DNA from: Meconema thalassinum
Taxonomy: Eukaryota; Arthropoda; Insecta; Orthoptera; Tettigoniidae
Assembly (NCBI GenBank): GCA_946902985.2
Contig: OX336389.2
Coordinates: 338,370,444 to 338,434,443 of the forward strand
Direction: 5' to 3'
Length of the DNA: 64,000 nucleotides
Shown: piece by piece, positions 47,377 through 58,755 of the stretch
Numbering within the stretch: position 1 is the first letter of the stretch
How the letters are laid out: the number at the start of each line of letters is the position of its first letter
Notes under the pieces: generated by a model
What the model was told of the DNA's origin: nothing
The model's input: the letters and a program-made list of their open reading frames with translations, nothing else
Database searches by the model: none
Translations under genes and position numbers: made by a program

Positions 47377-49370
47377 TATATGGACCATCTCGCTCATCAT
47401 CAGGTACACTGAAAAGGGCTGATAATTCTACTACCTTTACTGATAGTCAAGAAATCTTGGAACTCTGGAAGGAGCACTTCTCCAATCTCCTAAATCGTCC
47501 ATCAGAAGCTGCTGAAGACTTCCTCTGTGATGTGCCGCAACAACCTGAACAACTGTGGTTGGCAGTACCTCCTACTTATCATGAATTCAGTGCAGCTCTC
47601 ACCCAATTGAAACCCAGAAAAGCACCTGGCCCAGATAACATCCCTCTGGAACTAATTCAAGCCGGAGGTCATTCCCTCAAAACAAGAATTTTCATCCTTA
47701 TCCTCAGAATATGGGAATCAAGAAAGGTACCTGGAGACCTAAAGAATGCCACTATCGTCACTATCTTTAAAAAGGGTGATCGCAGTGTTTGTGGCAACTA
47801 CCGTGGTATATCACTGCTATCAATTGTGGGGAAGATTCTTGCAAGAATTCTACTTAACCGCCTCAAGGTTATCTCTGAGAGGATCCTCCCAGAGTCACAG
47901 TGCGGATTTAGAGCTTCCTGAAGCACAATTGACTTCATTTTCTGTGTGAGACAGCTACAAGAAAAATGTAGAGAACAACAGAATCCACTCTTCTTAGTCT
48001 TTTATGACTTGGAAAAGGCATTTGATTCGGTTCCAAGACCAGCCATGTGGGCGGTGCTGAAGCGGTTTGGTTGCCCTCAGCGTTTTGTAGATCTAATCAA
48101 GGCTCTCCATGATGGCATGACAGGTCAGGTTTGCCATCAGAATAAGATGTCCGATGAATTTCCTATTACCCATGGACTGACACAAGGATGTGTACTGGCT
48201 CCAACGCTTTTCGCGCTGTACTTGGCTGCAATGCTTTATGATTCCCCCACAAACATCCCAGGTGTGGAGGTCAAGTATCGTTTTGATGGAGGGCTTTTCA
48301 ACCTAACTCATCTCCGCTCCTTGAGAAAAACTCTGGTTACTAAGGTTACTAACATGTTGTATGCAGATGATGCTGCGTCACCAACCCTCACACCAGAAGA
48401 GCTGCAAGAGTCAGTTAATTGTTACAAAAGTGCATGTGATCGCTTTGGTCTTACCATAAATGTCAATAAGACTAAAGTCTTGGCACAACCTTCACCAGGC
48501 ACACCTCTTCCTCAGTTCAATATCTCCATCTCAAATTTGCCATTAGAACAGGTAGACCACTTCTCGTACCTGGGCAGTACCATTTCTGTGAGCTGTACCT
48601 GTGAGCAGGATGTGGATAAGAGAATTGGCGCAGCCCATGCAGCATATGGACGATTAGCGCACCGGGTCTTCATGAATCAAATCTGTCCATGAGTACAAAG
48701 CTTATGGTGTACAAAGCAGTAGTCATTTCTACTTTGTTGTATGGCTGTGAAACGTGGACCCTTTACTGATGTGATCTTAGGAAGCTTGAGCGTTTCCACC
48801 TACAAAAACTTCGATCAATCCTGAGGATTAAATGGGAAGACCGCATTACCAATATTGCTGTTCTGGAAAAGGCTCAAATCAACAGCATAGAATCATCCAT
48901 AATAGGTTACCAATTTAGATGGATTGGTCATGTCCATCGGATGGATGATGTGAGATTACCTCGTCAAATGCTATATGGTGAGTTATGCTGTGGCACCAGA
49001 CCTAATGGTGGTCCTAAGAGGCGCTACAAGGACCAATTTAAGCAGACCCTGAAATTGACAGGTCTTGATTCACAAACCTGGGACATGCTGGCTGAAGACC
49101 GCTCAACTTGGCGCCGTACCATCTCGGATACTGTAAAGACGTTTGAAAGGGATCGACGCACACATGAAGAGGCCAAGCTTCTAAGCTAGGAAACTTCGAG
49201 CAGCCCAACCACGTCCTCCTCCAGCAATACTATGTGACTTGTGTGGACGCTTGTTCCATGCCAGGATTGGACTCTTTAGTCACCGTAAACACATTCACAA
49301 ACTGGACTGAAGGAAGAAGATTTATACTCGGATTCGAGTTAAAGCCGATGATGATGATGACCATTCCAAC

Positions 49371-50457
49371 TGACGAGCCCTATGGTACACTGGAGCCAAA
49401 CGCTGGCAATTATAATTTGAGCTAACCGGACCAGTTTATCATATTATTTGATATTAATTCAAGTGAAATCATGTCATGAGATAAATCATGTGATGTCTGA
49501 CCGGAAGTTGATAAGCATCAGCTGTTACGGTAGTTTGTGAGTGAGATATTTTCTTACAACACACCATGGATGGAGATATTCTTCGTTCCTTCTTTTATTA
49601 CTGGATGTTGCATTTTGAACAGGATCCTATTTGAAGTTTGTATCACTGTACCGAAATGGCAATTAATGTAAACCTTCGTTAACGTACAGAATTAGAACCA
49701 AGATTTTTTTTGTACGCACGTTCACGACGAAACAGAAATGCAAGGCTTCCAGCGACTTGCTATTTTCAAAGCAGCCTCACTTTTCTCACTATTTGATAAA
49801 ATTACTTAGTCTCACTTTTTTTTTTTTTTTTCAAAACTGGTCACATTCTTCATTAAAAATTGTCTCTTGCACAATCAGATTGTTAGAAATGACCCAGAAT
49901 ATACACATGAATGGGTAGTTTGTTTTTCTGCCACGCTGCCGGCAGTGAGCCAGACGGCCAGAAAGCATAAAAAGCTTCCATGGTGCGATACCACAAACAG
50001 CCGTGCAGCGATCGACGAAAAAATCAGATACAGTACTCAGAGATATTATTAACATAGGCACAATTTGGTTGACATTTTGGGGGGAGGCGTTAATTTGTTT
50101 TTCAGATACATATTCTTAAACATTTTGTCTATTTCAATACAATTTTGTCACATTTTAGGGGGGCTATGGTTTGTTTTGGGGAGCTTAGGCACCCTAGACC
50201 CCCCCCCCCCCCTAATTGCACCTACAGATATCAACAAAAGTTAAAATTATAAACCAGATATAGGCCTGCGGCCATAAATGTGAATAATGCTATGAATTTA
50301 CTCACTATTTACTCACTTTTTCATACAAAAACTCACCTTTTTTTTTTTCACTTTTTTGAAATAAAACACTCACTATTTCACTATTTTTGGATGAGTGAGT
50401 GGATGGAAGCCCTGCAGAAATGTTATCTACACTACATACAACTCGTATTTAAAAATA
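49371..50457. other. Unassigned sequence, low complexity
   Basis: No gene recognised. It contains T-runs near 49816, a run of 14 C at 50199-50212, and repeated actcac(t)ttttt words at 50300-50390. It begins with the second copy of the LINE target duplication's neighbour sequence (tgacgagccctatgg). Confidence 0.5.
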
Positions 50458-52102
50458 CAGTAAATACTAATTAATATGACAAAGGGCCCTTTCATTTCTG
50501 ATCGGTTCTACTTACGATATTTCTTTTTAAATTATACATACAACTTTAGCATTACTTTATCAAGTGGCCTGTAAACTATCTTTTTACCTTTGGGTAGGTG
50601 TGCAGAGTTGTAAAAACAACCTCAACTAATCTCAAGAAACTAATACGTGTGCTTTTGTTTCCAGCAGGAGAGTGAGTAGAGAGTAAACAAGGCATTGTGT
50701 GTGCGATAGTCTGCTGATACATTTTTGAATTTAAATGGTTGAAGTGAAATAAAGTGTTATATGATTCGTGACTATTGAATAAGAATCTACAGAAAATCTA
50801 CTGGAGCTAATCGGCAAGTAAGAAAGCGGTACATCTGTTCCTCATGTTTGCCTACTGGATGGTGTGAAGATACTATTTCGGATATTTGCAAGAAACCGTT
50901 TTCACGTAGTAACGGTACTGACAGCTCAAAGGATGGTTCCACCTTGGGAGATAAGAAAACCCGTGAAATTGGGGTAACCCAAACCGTTAGAAGAGGCTAC
51001 ATACAAGTGGTTTGTTCAACAGCATTCCGCTGGTGTTATTATTCATAGTGTGAAGCTGGGCTGCTGCCGATAAATTTGCAAAACTCGCGGGCATACAGTT
51101 CTCCGCAAGAGATGGGTAACTTTGGCACTTCCATACCTTAAACAGCATGGTATAAACCTCAGAAAACATGTTGGGAAGCGTTAAGTACAGACATGGGACA
51201 GGTTGAGCCGTTTCGTAAAGAAATTACTGCACTGAACTCTGAGGGTCTCATTTTTTCTCAGATTTGTAATACAGATGAAATTGGTCTCTATTTTCATGCT
51301 GAACCTGAAAATACCCTTGTGCACAAACATGAATCCAGCACACCAGGCCGTAAACTGTGCTATTTGTGCAAATGCTGACGGCACGCATCATCTAGCACCA
51401 GTAGTTGTGGGAAAAGGAGGAGGACCTCTTTATTTTGAAGAACATAATGAATCAGGCCTCTCAGGAAGCTACACGACAAAAAAAAAAAAACTGCCAGTCA
51501 TTTATTCGAGCTCAAAGAATGCTTGGTACACAAGTCATATTTTTTCCAATTGGTTCTTCAATCACTTCCTACTGGAAGTGCGATGATTTTTGAAGACATT
51601 GTGAAAATCCCATCTGCAGCTGTAAAAGCAGTTTTGCCTCTTGATAAATCACCAGCCCATCGTAATACATAAAGTTAGTTAGCAGGGAGAGAAGAGTAAA
51701 ATGCATCTTCCTCTCTCTAACATAACGTCAATAATACAACCGATGGATCGAGTGTGTCATGCAAGAGATTGTACAAAACAGTTTTTTGAAGAAGTTATGG
51801 TTGTCGTAGAAGATGAAAATGACTTGGAGGGTGATACAAGAGGCCTCGGGACTCTCTACTAAATCTTTGTGCATATAGCATCAAGTAGGCTTTTTTTTTA
51901 TCTTGCAGCTGCGTGGAAGGAAATGAACACCACTACATTAGCTAATATATGGAAAGAGTTGTTACACGGAACCGAAGCAGAACTTGATTTGAGGTGCTTT
52001 TGAAATTCCCAAGCTTCATGAAACTGTGTTAAAGTCGGGTGAAGATGTAAGTGAAAATGACATTGAACAGTGGTTAGACTTGGATGAGGGTGATCCAGGA
52101 GG

Positions 52103-54337
52103 AAATAGCAAAAAGTGTCATGAACATCACGGTATACCATCGGAGAACCTGGATAGCGACCATCGATTGCTGGTAATGAACCTGAGAGGGATTAAGGAGA
52201 AGAAAGGGACTGAAAACCAGGAAAGACGTATAAGGATATGGAAACTGAAAGAAGGAGATAGAAGGGTCGAGTACCTCAAAATGGTAAAGGAAGGAATTCC
52301 AACAGATGAAGAAAGAGGGGTGTAAGAGGAATGGGCTAGATTTAAGAAGACACTAGTAGGTGCAGCAGAAGCAGTATGTGGGAGGACTAGTAAGAGGTGG
52401 AAGGAAACACCATGGTGGAATGAGAAGACAAAAGATATACTAAGGGAAAAGAATAGAGCCTTTAAGAGGTGGTATCAAAATAGGATGGTAGAGACAAGGG
52501 AAGAGTACCAGGAAAGAAAGGAGGAGGCAAAAAGAGTAGTGGCTGAGGAGAGAAGAAAGTGGATGGAAGAGTGGACAAAGATGATGGAGGATAGTGAAGG
52601 TACAAAAAAGGACCTGTATGGGATGGTAAAAAATAAGAGGCGGAAGGATCCTATGGATTATGTTAGAATGGTGAACAAAAGGGGACAAGAGATAGAAAGT
52701 AGGGAAGAACTGAAGAAAATGTGGAAAGAATATTTTGAAGAACTTCTGAACCCAAATGGAAACCACGGCGAGGAGGAAGAAATCGGGGAAGAGGAAGATG
52801 GACTGCAAACAGAAAAGGACTTAACATGGAAAGAAGTGGAAGATGCAGTGAGGAAGATGAAAGGCGGGAAGGCACCGGGTGTGGATGAGTTGGGTGTGGA
52901 GATGGTGAGAGCAGCAGGAGAGGTGGGGATACAATGGCTGTACCGAGTGATGATGGAAAGGTAGACCCCAGAAGACTGGAAAAGGGGAATAATTGTCCCG
53001 ATCTTCAAGAAAGGTAGTAGAACAGAATGCAGAAACTATCGGGGAATAACACTGATGAGTCATTGTGCAAAGATGTTTGTGAAAGTTTTGGAAAGGAGAA
53101 TTAGGACAAGGATAGAAGGAGGGATGCGGGAAGAACAACATGGCTTCAGAGCAGGAAGGTCCACAGTGGATTTGATTTTTGCTGTAAGGCAGTTACAAGA
53201 ACAGCACTAGGAGTATGGAACAGATCTACTGATGGCCTTCCTGGACATTGTGAAAGCATATGACAGTGTATGCAGAAACAAAGTATGGAAGTCCCTGGAG
53301 TATAGAGGAGTAGAAAAATGGACTATAAGGAGGATAAAGAAGATGTACAAGGGAAGCGTGAGCTGTGTGAAAGTGGGAGGAGAGAGATCGGACTGGTTGG
53401 AACAGAGAAACGGCCTGAAACAAGGAAGTGCACTGTCACCGTTACTTTTCAATGTGGTGATGGATGACATAATGACCCGAGTGGCACAAGTAATTGGGGA
53501 AGGAAAGATGAAAGCAATGGTGTTTGCAGATGATTTGATGATTTGGGGAAACAAGGAGGAGGTACAGGAACAGTTGGATGTGTGGGAAGGAATAATACAA
53601 GGATATGGGATGAAATTTAGCACAAATAAAAGTGAGATGGTGATCACAATAAGGAAGAAGGAAAGAACCACAACAGGAATAACAATTGGTGGGGAACAGC
53701 TGAAGAAAGTGGAGAGTTTCAAGTATCTGAGAAGCCTGATACAAGATGATGGAAGAAACGATAGAAAAATAAATGAGCAGGGGAGACAGGCAGAAGCATT
53801 CCGGAGGAGTGTGAGAAGCATGTTATGGAGCAAGGATGTCCCTCAGAACAGCAAAAAGATCATACACCGGACGTACTATGTCCCTATCCTGACGTATGCC
53901 TCGGAGACCTGGGTTATGAAAGGAAGGGAGGAGAGCAAAATACAGGCCAGTGAGATGAGGTTCTTGAGAAGCAGTATTGGAGCTACAAAGATGGACAGAA
54001 TAAGAAATGAGAGGACCAGAGAATTAATGAAGGAGGAACCATTACAGGATGGTATAGAGAAATCTAGACTTAGATGGTATGGACATGTAAAACGAATGGA
54101 GGAGAAGAGGATACCCAGGAGGATACACAAGACGAAGTGGGAAGGAAAGAGACCGAGATACAGGTGGCTGAAGGGGGTGGAAGAAAGCGTGAAGAAGAGA
54201 GGAGAAGACTGGACAAGGGTGGAGGCTGAGAGATGGTGGGAAGACGGAAGACGTTGGAGAGGCTTGTGTTCCAAACAGACCCGGCCAGTGGCTGGAAACT
54301 GTGCAAGATGATGTCATGAAGGTTGAAGATGATGATT
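52103..54337 (+). mobile_element. 5'-truncated RTE-like LINE inside the Jerky-type Tigger
   Basis: Starts in the end of the endonuclease (SENLDSDHRLLVMNL) and runs to a gatgatgat tail. It is the closest relative in the window of the LINE at 25055-26795. Removing it places DEGDPG directly before the acidic C-terminal part of the Jerky-like protein. The target duplication is not clean (aggaggaaat against aggaagaaga), so the borders are approximate. Confidence 0.9.
52140..54311 (+). pseudogene. RTE-like reverse transcriptase with few stops
   Basis: Endonuclease remnant with SDHR, then a Glu/Lys-rich connector, MKGGKAPGVDELGVEMV, EDWKRGIIVPIFKKGS, NYRGITLM, HGFRAGRSTVDL, AFLDIVKAYDSV (motif A, catalytic Asp present), GLKQGSALSPLLF, VFADDLMIWG, FKYLRSLI, LTYASETW and the tail RLRWYGHVKRME...WRGLCSK. 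Stops at 52323, 52962 and 53207 break the frame. The final 359 codons (53232-54311) are open and contain the whole catalytic palm. Confidence 0.9.
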
Positions 54338-54709
54338 AGGAAGAAGAATTGGTTTCGCCTAGTCTTAAGTTGTGATACATGAAAGACAATATTGAAAACG
54401 TCATATCATATATCGATACGTCATCAGATCCAGAAGTGTTGGCTTATTATGAACATTTTAAGCAGTTTCGATATTTAATTATTAAGAAACAGCATTCAAG
54501 GGGACAGCAACTGAAGCTTGAAGAATTTCTTCAGACTTCTAATTTTCAGTCATAAAGAGAGATCTGCAACTAATATTGTATGTTCACTAACTTAATATTA
54601 CACAGTACAATCTTTAGTGTCGTTTTGGTTTTAATGCTATTCTTAACAAAATTTACGATTTAACATACGAACCTCCGCCCTAATTAGTCTGCTAAATCTA
54701 GGATTACTG

Positions 54710-55380
54710 TTTGCGGTTGCAAGTATATTGTCTTTGAAATTTTTCATCATACATGAGATGTACTGCCGTCAGTGCAATGCCCATATTTGGATTTTAACAG
54801 TACCTCCCATTAACAGAGCAAGAAAAGTACAATTAGGTTAGCCCAGTCATTTAATATGAGACTGACATGAGGGCTGTAACGGACATTCGAGTAGCTATCC
54901 GACAGTGAGGCAGCGCTCCGGTCGAGGAAACTAAGATTAACAGCCAAGGGGAACCACTGCACTGACCATGTGCCACCCCACAATCTTTAAGTCAAATGGC
55001 GGGCAGCGGCCAATTTGGTAGGTTAGGGCCCTTCATGGGGTTTAGTGCCAGAGGGTTTTTTAATTATTATTTTTTGGAACCTGAAACCAAACCCAGGATG
55101 TTGGGACAGTAGCCTCAATATATGTGTGCGTGCATACCAAAGGGATGTAGATAAAGGTACTTTCGTGTTCCATAATATGTAACTAATATCATGTAATTGA
55201 ATTTAGTGCCTCCGAAAGAAATTAAGGCCTTAAATTAGCACGTAATGTTATAACATAAGATTTCATAATTTTTCAGAATAGCAGTTTAAAAATTTGGTTA
55301 CTTTGACACAAATAACTACTAAACTATTTGGAAGTTCCGCTGGCATTTACATTTTCATGTTCACCGGTATTCTGAAGTAG
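54710..55380. other. Unassigned sequence
   Basis: No gene or paired repeat recognised between the Jerky-type Tigger and the repeat family starting near 55381. A GC-richer block at 54860-55040 (gtaacggacattcgag... to ...ggtaggttagggccc) may be part of an unknown retroposon. Confidence 0.4.
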
Positions 55381-56589
55381 ATGTAGATTTTTTTCTTCCT
55401 ATTTTCATTTATGAAAAAATAGGCTTAAGAGATCACCTTTTGTCCGTGTGTGTGTAAGTGTGTGACCCGCTAATAAAATCTAAATAGCTGGAGCGATTTC
55501 ATTGAAACTCGGTAAGGCCATAGTACTATATTTTCCGACCCCTACCGTGCCCTTCAAATTTTATTACATCTCTCCAATCCAACATGGCAGCTGTGTAAAA
55601 CATTTCACCGCCATTCTATATCTCCGAAACTACTGTATTACTGATATCACCCTGAAATTTTGTACAATGATAAAGGACACTACTAAAAGTTCACCTATGT
55701 GACTTTTAAAATCCTGTTTAGTACAAAACGAACATGGCGGCTAAGCGAAGTTGAAGCAATTGGATAGACTTTTTTTTTTTCTTTTGATTGAACCATCCAA
55801 GTGCAGTGAAGCATGGTACAGCAAATGTTGATACATTTTTTTAATGCACTGATATCTAATTTAGTTCAATTGGTTTCATGTCCTCAAGATGGTGGCTGTG
55901 CAAAATTTTAAAATTAAGTTTTAATTTCTTGTGTCCTAATCATGCAATGAAAGTCAACGTTTGAATATTGAACCTACGCAATAAGTCGTCTATACCAGAC
56001 CCAAAATAACTGTGAACATGAGGGAGGAGCCATATAATCTCGCTCACTCATGCCAGCCAGTAGCATAGCCTAGATAGTGTTGCCTAGATAACTCGGCCTG
56101 GAGGGCTCGCTGCACCGTACGAAATCGTTATTTCTCTCCGCGCACGAAAATAATTAATTCTTCAATTATTTTAATGACCCTATGTTACAGAGCTAAAAAT
56201 TTTGAAGCAGACTGTCCAAACCCCGTTACGCTACGACCAGCCGTTTGGGAGATATCATCTGCCCTTGAACTGAAGGGGTAATTAGAGAGAGAGAATGATT
56301 TAGGTGTTGAAATATTTAGGTTCGCTAGGGAAGATAACGGAAGAGTGACGTTATTGCTGTATCAATTCAGTAGTGGAGTTTGAACAAGTGCTGTGAGCTG
56401 AAGTTTTGAACTCATAACAATGTCACTTAGCAAGCCGAGTGGCAGCCGAACAGTTTTACACAGCCAGGCAAGAAATATAATTTTCAGGGTATATGGCCTT
56501 TAAAAGAAGTTTTCGAATACAGAAGTACGTGAAAACACAAAATCTGGTAACCTATGATATTGTGGTGTCGGCAATAATGTATTTTGTTG

Positions 56590-56710
56590 TAATTGAGTCG
56601 ATAAAACTCACCTCTTCACAGTTTTACCTCACGAGGTCCAGTTCTAACCCTGAGACCAGAACTAAATGTCTTGATTGAGCCGTGAATCGAATCCGGACCT
56701 CACGGGTTGT
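56590..56710 (-). repeat. SINE fragment, antisense
   Basis: The block ttcacagttttacctcacgagg...gagccgtgaatcgaatccgg repeats the tRNA-like half of the SINE copies that follow at 56713 and 57206. Its body is missing. It reads on the minus strand like its neighbours. Confidence 0.75.
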
Positions 56711-56712
56711 TG

Positions 56713-57096
56713 ATGATGATGATCGTTTTAGGGGCTTTGCGACATCGTGTATTTGGGTGTGTGTGGAATTTGTCTGATAACCTGTGTCACATTGATGTCT
56801 GTACTAGTGTGTGTATTTGTAATTCAGGTAGGATTTGGGTAGGAAGCGGCCGTGGCACGTTAGATACCATCCCGGCATTCGCCTGGAGTAGAGGTGCGAA
56901 TTCACAGAAAAACCACTTCCAGGATGGCTGAGGTAGGAATCCAACCCACATCTTCCTAGTTTTGCATCACGAGGCTGAGTGTACCCTGTTCCAGCCCTAA
57001 GACCAGAATTACATTTCTTGGGAATCGAACCCGGGCTTCCGCGGTGACAGCCAAGAATGGACAGCAAGTGTGCTAGCCAGTACACCTCAAGGTGGT
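56713..57096 (-). mobile_element. tRNA-derived SINE, antisense copy 2
   Basis: Plus-strand order: gatgatgatgat start (the SINE tail), aggggctttgcgacatcgtg, the shared block cacttccaggatggctgag, agttttgcatcacgaggctg, and the tRNA-like head with gggaatcgaacccgg, the complement of a Pol III B box. Close in sequence to the copy at 57206 and less so to that at 10873. Confidence 0.88.
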
Positions 57097-57205
57097 CTCC
57101 AATAAACAAAAACTGATCCCAATAAATTGTTTTCTGTATTTCTATTACAAGCAATGTTAATCAGAATGACTTGGGATGTAGATTACGTCATGTGAAATAA
57201 TAACG

Positions 57206-57572
57206 TTGTTGTTTCATTTGAGGGGCTAGGACATCTTCATACTTTATCCCCGTGTACTTGTCTGAAAATCTGGGTTATTGTGGTGTCTGTATTAGATTGT
57301 GTTTATTTGTTTGCTTGTGAGGATTGGGAAGAAGGCGACCGTGGCCTTATGTTAGGAACCATCCCGGTATTTGCCTGGAGTATAAAGGAGAAACCACTTC
57401 CAGGATGGCTGAGGTAGGAATCTAACCCACATCTTCCCAGTTTTGCCTCACGAGGCTGAGTGTACCCCGTTCTAGTCCTCAAACTAGAATTAAATTGCTT
57501 GGCAGAGCCGGGAATCGAACCCGTACCTCCTGGGCCACAGCCAAGAATGCTGGTCGCTACACCAGGAGTGCA
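57206..57572 (-). mobile_element. tRNA-derived SINE, antisense copy 3
   Basis: The best-preserved copy. The minus-strand head shows CCTGGTGTAGCGACCAGC (A-box region) and GGTTCGATTCC (perfect B-box consensus, positions 57511-57522), separated by about 30 bases as in tRNAs. The body contains ccgtggcc.tatgttaggaacc and the shared cacttccaggatggctgag. The plus-strand start aacgttgttgtttcatttg is the AT-rich 3' tail. Confidence 0.9.
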
Positions 57573-58274
57573 CGAATAACGTTTGTGTGATATCTTATAT
57601 CTGCCTAACATCACAATTATAAAAATGTGCGCACTCCGTTGTGAGCATAGATATTCGTAGGATTAGACCCCCCCCCAGCTCGTACATGTTCTTACATTCG
57701 GAGCGCCTTGTGTTCACGGAGAAGGTCATGCGTATACTGCGAGTGTAGAGCTGTGTCATCTCCCCCAGTCCACTGTGGCAACAGCGCTCGGCTGGACGCA
57801 CGCTACTGGGTGAGCTCATGTTCACAGTTGTTTTGGGTCTGGTATAATATTACATCACTCTACGGCCTACTTATATAAAAATCCAACATGGCGACCATCT
57901 GAAATATAGACGGTTCTCAATATCTACTAATCTATGACAGCAATTAAACTGAAATTTTGTATGTCGATAAAGGCTATTAACATAAGTTCACCTATGGGAC
58001 TTTCAATAACCTGGCAAGTACAAATCCAACATAGCGGCGGTGCGAAATTTTAATTTTGAATTAAAAACATCGTATCTCTCGTGGGCTCCATATCAAATCC
58101 GCTTAAAATGGTCAATATTGTTTTAAAAATTACCTAAAACTTTTGTCTGAATGAATTTTTTATATGACCCACCCTTACCCCAAGGTATGAGCAAAATGCT
58201 TTTGGAATTATAAGATATGGGACTTCTCGTATGCTATACGTGTGGAATATTTGTAGGTGGGGGGTTTAGAATAC

Positions 58275-58440
58275 ACCCACGGTATCCCCTGCCTGTCGTA
58301 AGAGGCGACTAAAAGGGGCGACCTTGGCTATACTTTAAGGACTCCGTGTTGTTTTGTGAATTGGACCTCCAGTGGGTGGGAGGAAGCGAATACATCCACG
58401 GTAATCCCTGCCAGTCGTAAAAGGCGACTAAATGGGTTTC
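58275..58440 (+). promoter_or_regulatory. Duplicated LINE 5' leader
   Basis: The phrase cacggtatcccctgcctgtcgtaagaggcgact at about 58279-58311 recurs as ccacggtaatccctgccagtcgtaaaaggcgact at about 58397-58430, an offset near 118 bases. Repeated 5' leaders often act as internal promoters in LINEs; that role is inferred here. The leader sits directly before ORF1. Confidence 0.75.
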
Positions 58441-58755
58441 TCGGATCGGTCCCCTTTCTAGGGTTTGACAGTCAGCTCTAAAAGATATGCACCCGTGCGG
58501 TATAACTCTCATTAGGTTATATCGCACTTCTTTCCGTTACTGCTTTCAGGGTCTGGCAACCAAAATTTCTATATGTGCGTGCTGTTAGGGGATGGGCCAC
58601 TTACGCTTGCGACTACGCTCGAAAGCCTGTTCCGGTCTTGGCCGCGCCGACAGGTGGGTGTGTCATGTACCCGTGCAGTAGTATCCGCCTGACTACGCAG
58701 GTCCCCGCACTGCCTAATGTCAGAGCTGTAAAATCCAGTATATGCCAAGGGGTAC

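Larger units (their letters stand above)
45187..49300 (+). pseudogene. LINE endonuclease/RT with C-terminal zinc finger, broken
   Basis: Endonuclease: VDIAALSETRL, LLLLGDFNARVG, TDHKLLICKL (SDH changed to TDH). After the inserted transposon come the RT words PRKAPGPDNIP, LKNATIVTIFKKGD, SQCGFRAS, then a stop at 47920 where family members have Arg-Ser-Thr, then YDLEKAFDSVPR, GLTQGCVLAPTLF, NMLYADDAA (catalytic box), FSYLGSTIS. A frame change near 48690 leads to GCETWTLY, RWIGHVHRMD and DRSTWRRTI. At 49233-49297 a finger CDLCGRLFHARIGLFSHRKH is read in another frame. A stop in the RT and two shifts disable it. Confidence 0.9.
45124..49359 (+). mobile_element. LINE with YADD reverse transcriptase, 11-bp target duplication
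   Basis: Target duplication accattccaac is perfect at 45113-45123 and 49360-49370. The 3' end is a (GAT)n tail. It is about 3.2 kb without the inserted POGK-like element (46337-47376), slightly 5'-truncated at the start of the endonuclease. The coding part differs in sequence from the other LINEs of the window and ends in a C2H2-like finger, so it belongs to another family. RTE-related or CR1-like placement is uncertain. Confidence 0.94.
50850..54555 (+). pseudogene. Jerky-like Tigger transposase, interrupted
   Basis: Pieces in several frames: TISDICKK (helix-turn-helix), then FVQQHS-type and AADKFAKLAGIQFSARDG (second DNA-binding domain), MGQVEPFRKEI, ICNTDEIGLYFHAEP (first catalytic Asp, family word NADETGL), HESSTPGRKLCYLCKC, LAPVVVGKGGGP, LPVIYSSSKNAW, SNWFFNHFLLEV. 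The region of the second Asp is degraded near 51640. Then AAWKEMNTTTL, DIEQWLDLDEGDPG at the LINE joint, and after 54337 the C-terminus ending EEFLQTSNFQS with a stop at 54553-54555. Vertebrate JRKL-type proteins share this order. Many stops; inactive. Confidence 0.85.
50458..54709 (+). mobile_element. Jerky-type Tigger element split by a LINE
   Basis: Left end CAGTAAATACTAATTAATAT after TA, right end mirrored as ...ctaggattactg followed by TT. The terminal match is decayed but has the Tigger pattern, with subterminal GGGC on the left pairing with GCCC on the right. The interior encodes a JRK/JRKL-like transposase that stops at 52102 and resumes after 54337, on either side of an RTE-like LINE. 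Without the LINE it is about 2.0 kb. Confidence 0.8.
55991..57846. mobile_element. TIR element with 33-bp ends, unclassified
   Basis: Termini TATACCAGACCCAAAATAAC on the left and mirrored gttgttttgggtctggtata on the right. The inverted match extends through tgtgaacatgag/ctcatgttcaca, about 33 bases with one mismatch. The target duplication is unclear (TA or TATA). No transposase was found. The middle is mostly made of SINE copies in antisense. The element interrupts repeat copy 1. Confidence 0.9.
55381..58261. repeat. Noncoding repeat family, copy 1 (interrupted)
   Basis: Begins with a small hairpin (cctattttcatttatgaaaaaatagg). It contains agctggagcgatttcattgaaactcggta, ccaacatggcagctgtg, tgatatcaccctgaaatttt, and later acatggcgaccatctgaaat. 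The same order of words recurs at 62500-63690. The copy is split by a TIR element (55991-57846); the words on both sides continue as in copy 2. Every 200-250 bases a phrase of the type 'aa(t)ccaacatggc(a/g)g...' returns, so the unit is itself internally repetitive. No coding capacity. Confidence 0.8.

Noticed and set aside
50199..50212. Run of 14 C
   Set aside because: Low-complexity run, possibly of uncertain assembled length; no function is inferred.
53207..53833. 208-codon minus-strand open frame (and similar ones at 25050-25547, 25859-26326 and 52440-52808)
   Set aside because: Antisense shadows of the RT coding sequence; the purine-rich coding strand has few stops on its complement.
55502..55702. 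66-codon open frame, repeated in similar form at 62587-62784
   Set aside because: Both frames arise from the same noncoding repeat family and diverge without protein-level conservation.
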